Of a stretch of DNA of 43,989 nt, positions 42,483 to 43,989 are shown piece by piece. Source of the DNA: Flavihumibacter sp. CACIAM 22H1. GTDB taxonomy: Bacteria > Bacteroidota > Bacteroidia > Chitinophagales > Chitinophagaceae. The position numbers were made by a program, and so were the translations under genes. The notes beneath the pieces are model-generated. The model was given only the letters and a program-made list of their open reading frames with translations, was not told the DNA's origin and ran no database searches. Location: contig NZ_LUKG01000031.1 of NCBI RefSeq assembly GCF_001601815.1, positions 1 through 43,989 on the forward strand, written 5' to 3'. Within the stretch, counting starts at the first letter, position 1. The number at the start of each line of letters is the position of its first letter.

Positions 42483-43973
42483 ATGGAAGAAAGCATTGTT
42501 GATGCCCAGGCTCAACTTCAGGAAAAATATGAATTGGTGATTGGCCTGGAAGTGCATGCCCAGTTATCTACGGTTACAAAATTGTTCTGTGCTGATTCAG
42601 CCAGTTTCGGGGGGGAACCAAATACGCATATAAGTCCCATTACGCTTGCCTACCCGGGTACTTTACCGCGGTTGAACAAGGAAGCAATGGTTGCTGCTGT
42701 TAAAATGGGATTGGCATGCGGATCCCGTATAACGGAAACAAATTGGTTTGCGAGAAAGCATTATTTCTATCCCGATTTACCCAAAGGGTACCAGACTTCC
42801 CAGCATATCAATAATATTTGCCAGGGAGGAACGGTACGAATTCAGGTAAATGGCCAGGAGCGGAATGTACAGTTACATCATATTCACCTGGAGGAAGATG
42901 CCGGCAAAAGTATACATGATGCCCATGAGCTGAAAACGGCTATCGACCATAACCGGGCAGGAGTACCCCTGATCGAAATTGTATCAGAACCGGATATGTT
43001 CAGTGCAGAAGAAGCCTATACCTATGTTACCGAGGTGCGTAAACTGGTTCGTTTCCTTGGCATCTGTGATGGTAACATGGAAGAGGGAAGTATGCGTTGT
43101 GATGCCAATATCTCCATTCGTCCGAGGGGGCAAAAAGAATTGGGTACCAAGGTAGAGGTCAAAAACCTGAATTCCATCAGGCATGTAAAAAAAGCGATAG
43201 AACTTGAGGCGCAGCGAATGATGGAGATGGCTGAAAGAGGAGAGCCGATTATTCAGCAAACCCGCAGTTTCGATGCAGACAGGATGATCACTTTTGCATT
43301 GCGAACTAAGGAGGAAGCCAATGATTACCGGTATTTTCCAGATCCTGATTTGCCTCCGTTTAAAGTAACCCAGGATCAGCTTGCATTCATCCGGTCGTCT
43401 ATGCCGGTTTTACCCGACGAACTTCAGCAGCAGTATATCACAGAATACCAGTTACCGGCCTACGATGCCCGATTGATCAGTGATGAAAAGGAACTGGTTC
43501 AATTTTTTGAAGCAACTATAGCATTTACCAAGCAGTATAAAGCAGTGGCCAATTGGCTGTTGGGGCCGGTTAAGGCATGGGTAAATGAATCTGGTCGGTT
43601 ATTTGATGAGTTTCCTTTAACACCTGCTCAATTAGCCCGTTTAACCGAATTGGTTCAATCAGGTAAGATCAGTTTTTCTTCTGCATCCTCGCGTTTATTC
43701 CCCCGGTTATTAGAGCAGCCCGAAAAAGATCCGGAAGAACTGGCCGCCTCTCTTCAATTACTGCAGGATGCCGGAGCGGATCAAATTGAGCAGTGGGTCA
43801 TGGATGTATTGACAAAAATGCCGGATAAAGTAGCCGAGTATAAAAAAGGAAAAAAGGGATTGATCGGCCTGTTTATGGGGGAAGTAAAAAAGATTTCAAA
43901 GGGTAAAGCAGATCCCGAAAACCACCACCGTTTTATTAGAGCAAAAATTAAATCAATAAATAATTGTGTATGA
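42483..43973 (+). CDS. gatB: Asp-tRNA(Asn)/Glu-tRNA(Gln) amidotransferase subunit B
   Basis: Kinase/transamidase subunit of GatCAB, which converts misacylated Glu-tRNA-Gln (or Asp-tRNA-Asn) to the correct form. It has 496 residues: the catalytic core (about 14-300, YELVIGLEVHAQL, ARKHYFYPDLPKGYQTSQ, EEDAGKSIHD, GVPLIEIVSEPD, GSMRCDANISIRP, KNLNSIRHVKKAIE) and a C-terminal YqeY-like tail domain (about 345-490). An extra short N-terminus (about 1-13) precedes the core. gatA and gatC are not in the window. Its stop overlaps a further ATG by 4 bp. Confidence 0.97.
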   Translation: MEESIVDAQAQLQEKYELVIGLEVHAQLSTVTKLFCADSASFGGEPNTHISPITLAYPGTLPRLNKEAMVAAVKMGLACGSRITETNWFARKHYFYPDLPKGYQTSQHINNICQGGTVRIQVNGQERNVQLHHIHLEEDAGKSIHDAHELKTAIDHNRAGVPLIEIVSEPDMFSAEEAYTYVTEVRKLVRFLGICDGNMEEGSMRCDANISIRPRGQKELGTKVEVKNLNSIRHVKKAIELEAQRMMEMAERGEPIIQQTRSFDADRMITFALRTKEEANDYRYFPDPDLPPFKVTQDQLAFIRSSMPVLPDELQQQYITEYQLPAYDARLISDEKELVQFFEATIAFTKQYKAVANWLLGPVKAWVNESGRLFDEFPLTPAQLARLTELVQSGKISFSSASSRLFPRLLEQPEKDPEELAASLQLLQDAGADQIEQWVMDVLTKMPDKVAEYKKGKKGLIGLFMGEVKKISKGKADPENHHRFIRAKIKSINNCV

Positions 43974-43989
43974 AGATTTCCCGGATTAT
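43970..43989 (+). CDS. Start of an unidentified downstream gene (truncated by window end)
   Basis: The gatB stop overlaps an ATG in the form ATGA, and the frame stays open to the window end (MKISRI). The 4-bp coupling is the same as seen twice elsewhere here, so a co-translated gene is plausible, but six codons do not allow identification. Confidence 0.35.

Noticed and set aside
1-43989. Defence island, phage, integrative element or biosynthetic cluster
   Set aside because: No integrase, transposase, nuclease-helicase sets, toxin-antitoxin pair or biosynthetic megasynthase is present; gene content is core metabolism, envelope and information processing.

Overview
The window is chromosomal DNA of a Bacteroidota bacterium, most likely a member of the Chitinophagaceae. 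The indicators are a SusC/SusD pair, the gliding genes gldE and gldD beside mutY and ssb, a CarB of about 940 residues, a tiny AURKAIP1/COX24-type ribosomal protein, several TTG starts, almost no Shine-Dalgarno sequences, and repeated TAnnTTTG boxes (the Bacteroidota -7 promoter element) upstream of genes. No rRNA, tRNA, CRISPR array, transposase, integrase or phage gene was seen. It reads as a conserved housekeeping region.

Layout. 1-4.8 kb: an AT-rich leader and a SusC/SusD outer-membrane uptake pair, closed by a strong terminator. 4.8-7.9 kb (minus strand): HU-type DNA-binding protein, a membrane-anchored TPR protein, a 30-residue AURKAIP1/COX24 protein and ribonuclease G. 8-11.7 kb (plus): mutY, ssb, gldE, gldD. 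11.7-13 kb (minus): a secreted serine hydrolase. 13-16.4 kb (plus): a tight DUF3109 / lutB / polysaccharide-deacetylase-like cluster. 16.3-25.1 kb (minus): EamA transporter, purH, comEC-like, nitroreductase, carB and a small membrane protein. 25.3-29.7 kb (plus): M23 peptidase, Bcp peroxiredoxin, a His-rich TPR protein and a small DUF4157 protein. 29.7-30.5 kb (minus): birA. 30.5-36.8 kb (plus): rsfS, ftsH, lutC, a GGCT-like protein, lpxH, an unknown secreted protein and an MscS channel. 36.8-38.4 kb (minus): a MerR-type regulator and a second M23 peptidase. 38.5-43.99 kb (plus): alaS, a double-PDZ secreted protein, gatB, and the first bases of a further gene overlapping gatB by 4 bp.

Functionally the region combines nucleotide synthesis (purH, carB), translation and ribosome maintenance (alaS, gatB, rsfS, AURKAIP1-like, rng), DNA maintenance (mutY, ssb, HU, comEC), envelope biology (lpxH, two M23 peptidases, MscS, FtsH, GldD/E, SusCD, PDZ protein) and redox or lactate metabolism (lutB, lutC, bcp, nitroreductase). 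lutB and lutC are about 18 kb apart, each inside another transcription unit.

I found no convincing new multi-gene system. The most unusual items are: a short dispersed repeat present twice (about 21065-21111 and 29321-29390) that supplies the last codons of one gene and the start codon of another; a collagen-like G-E-K/G-D-K segment, encoded by a polypurine G-run tract, in the PDZ protein, whose promoter is bracketed by a perfect 10-bp inverted repeat; and an uncharacterised TPR family with clustered histidines.
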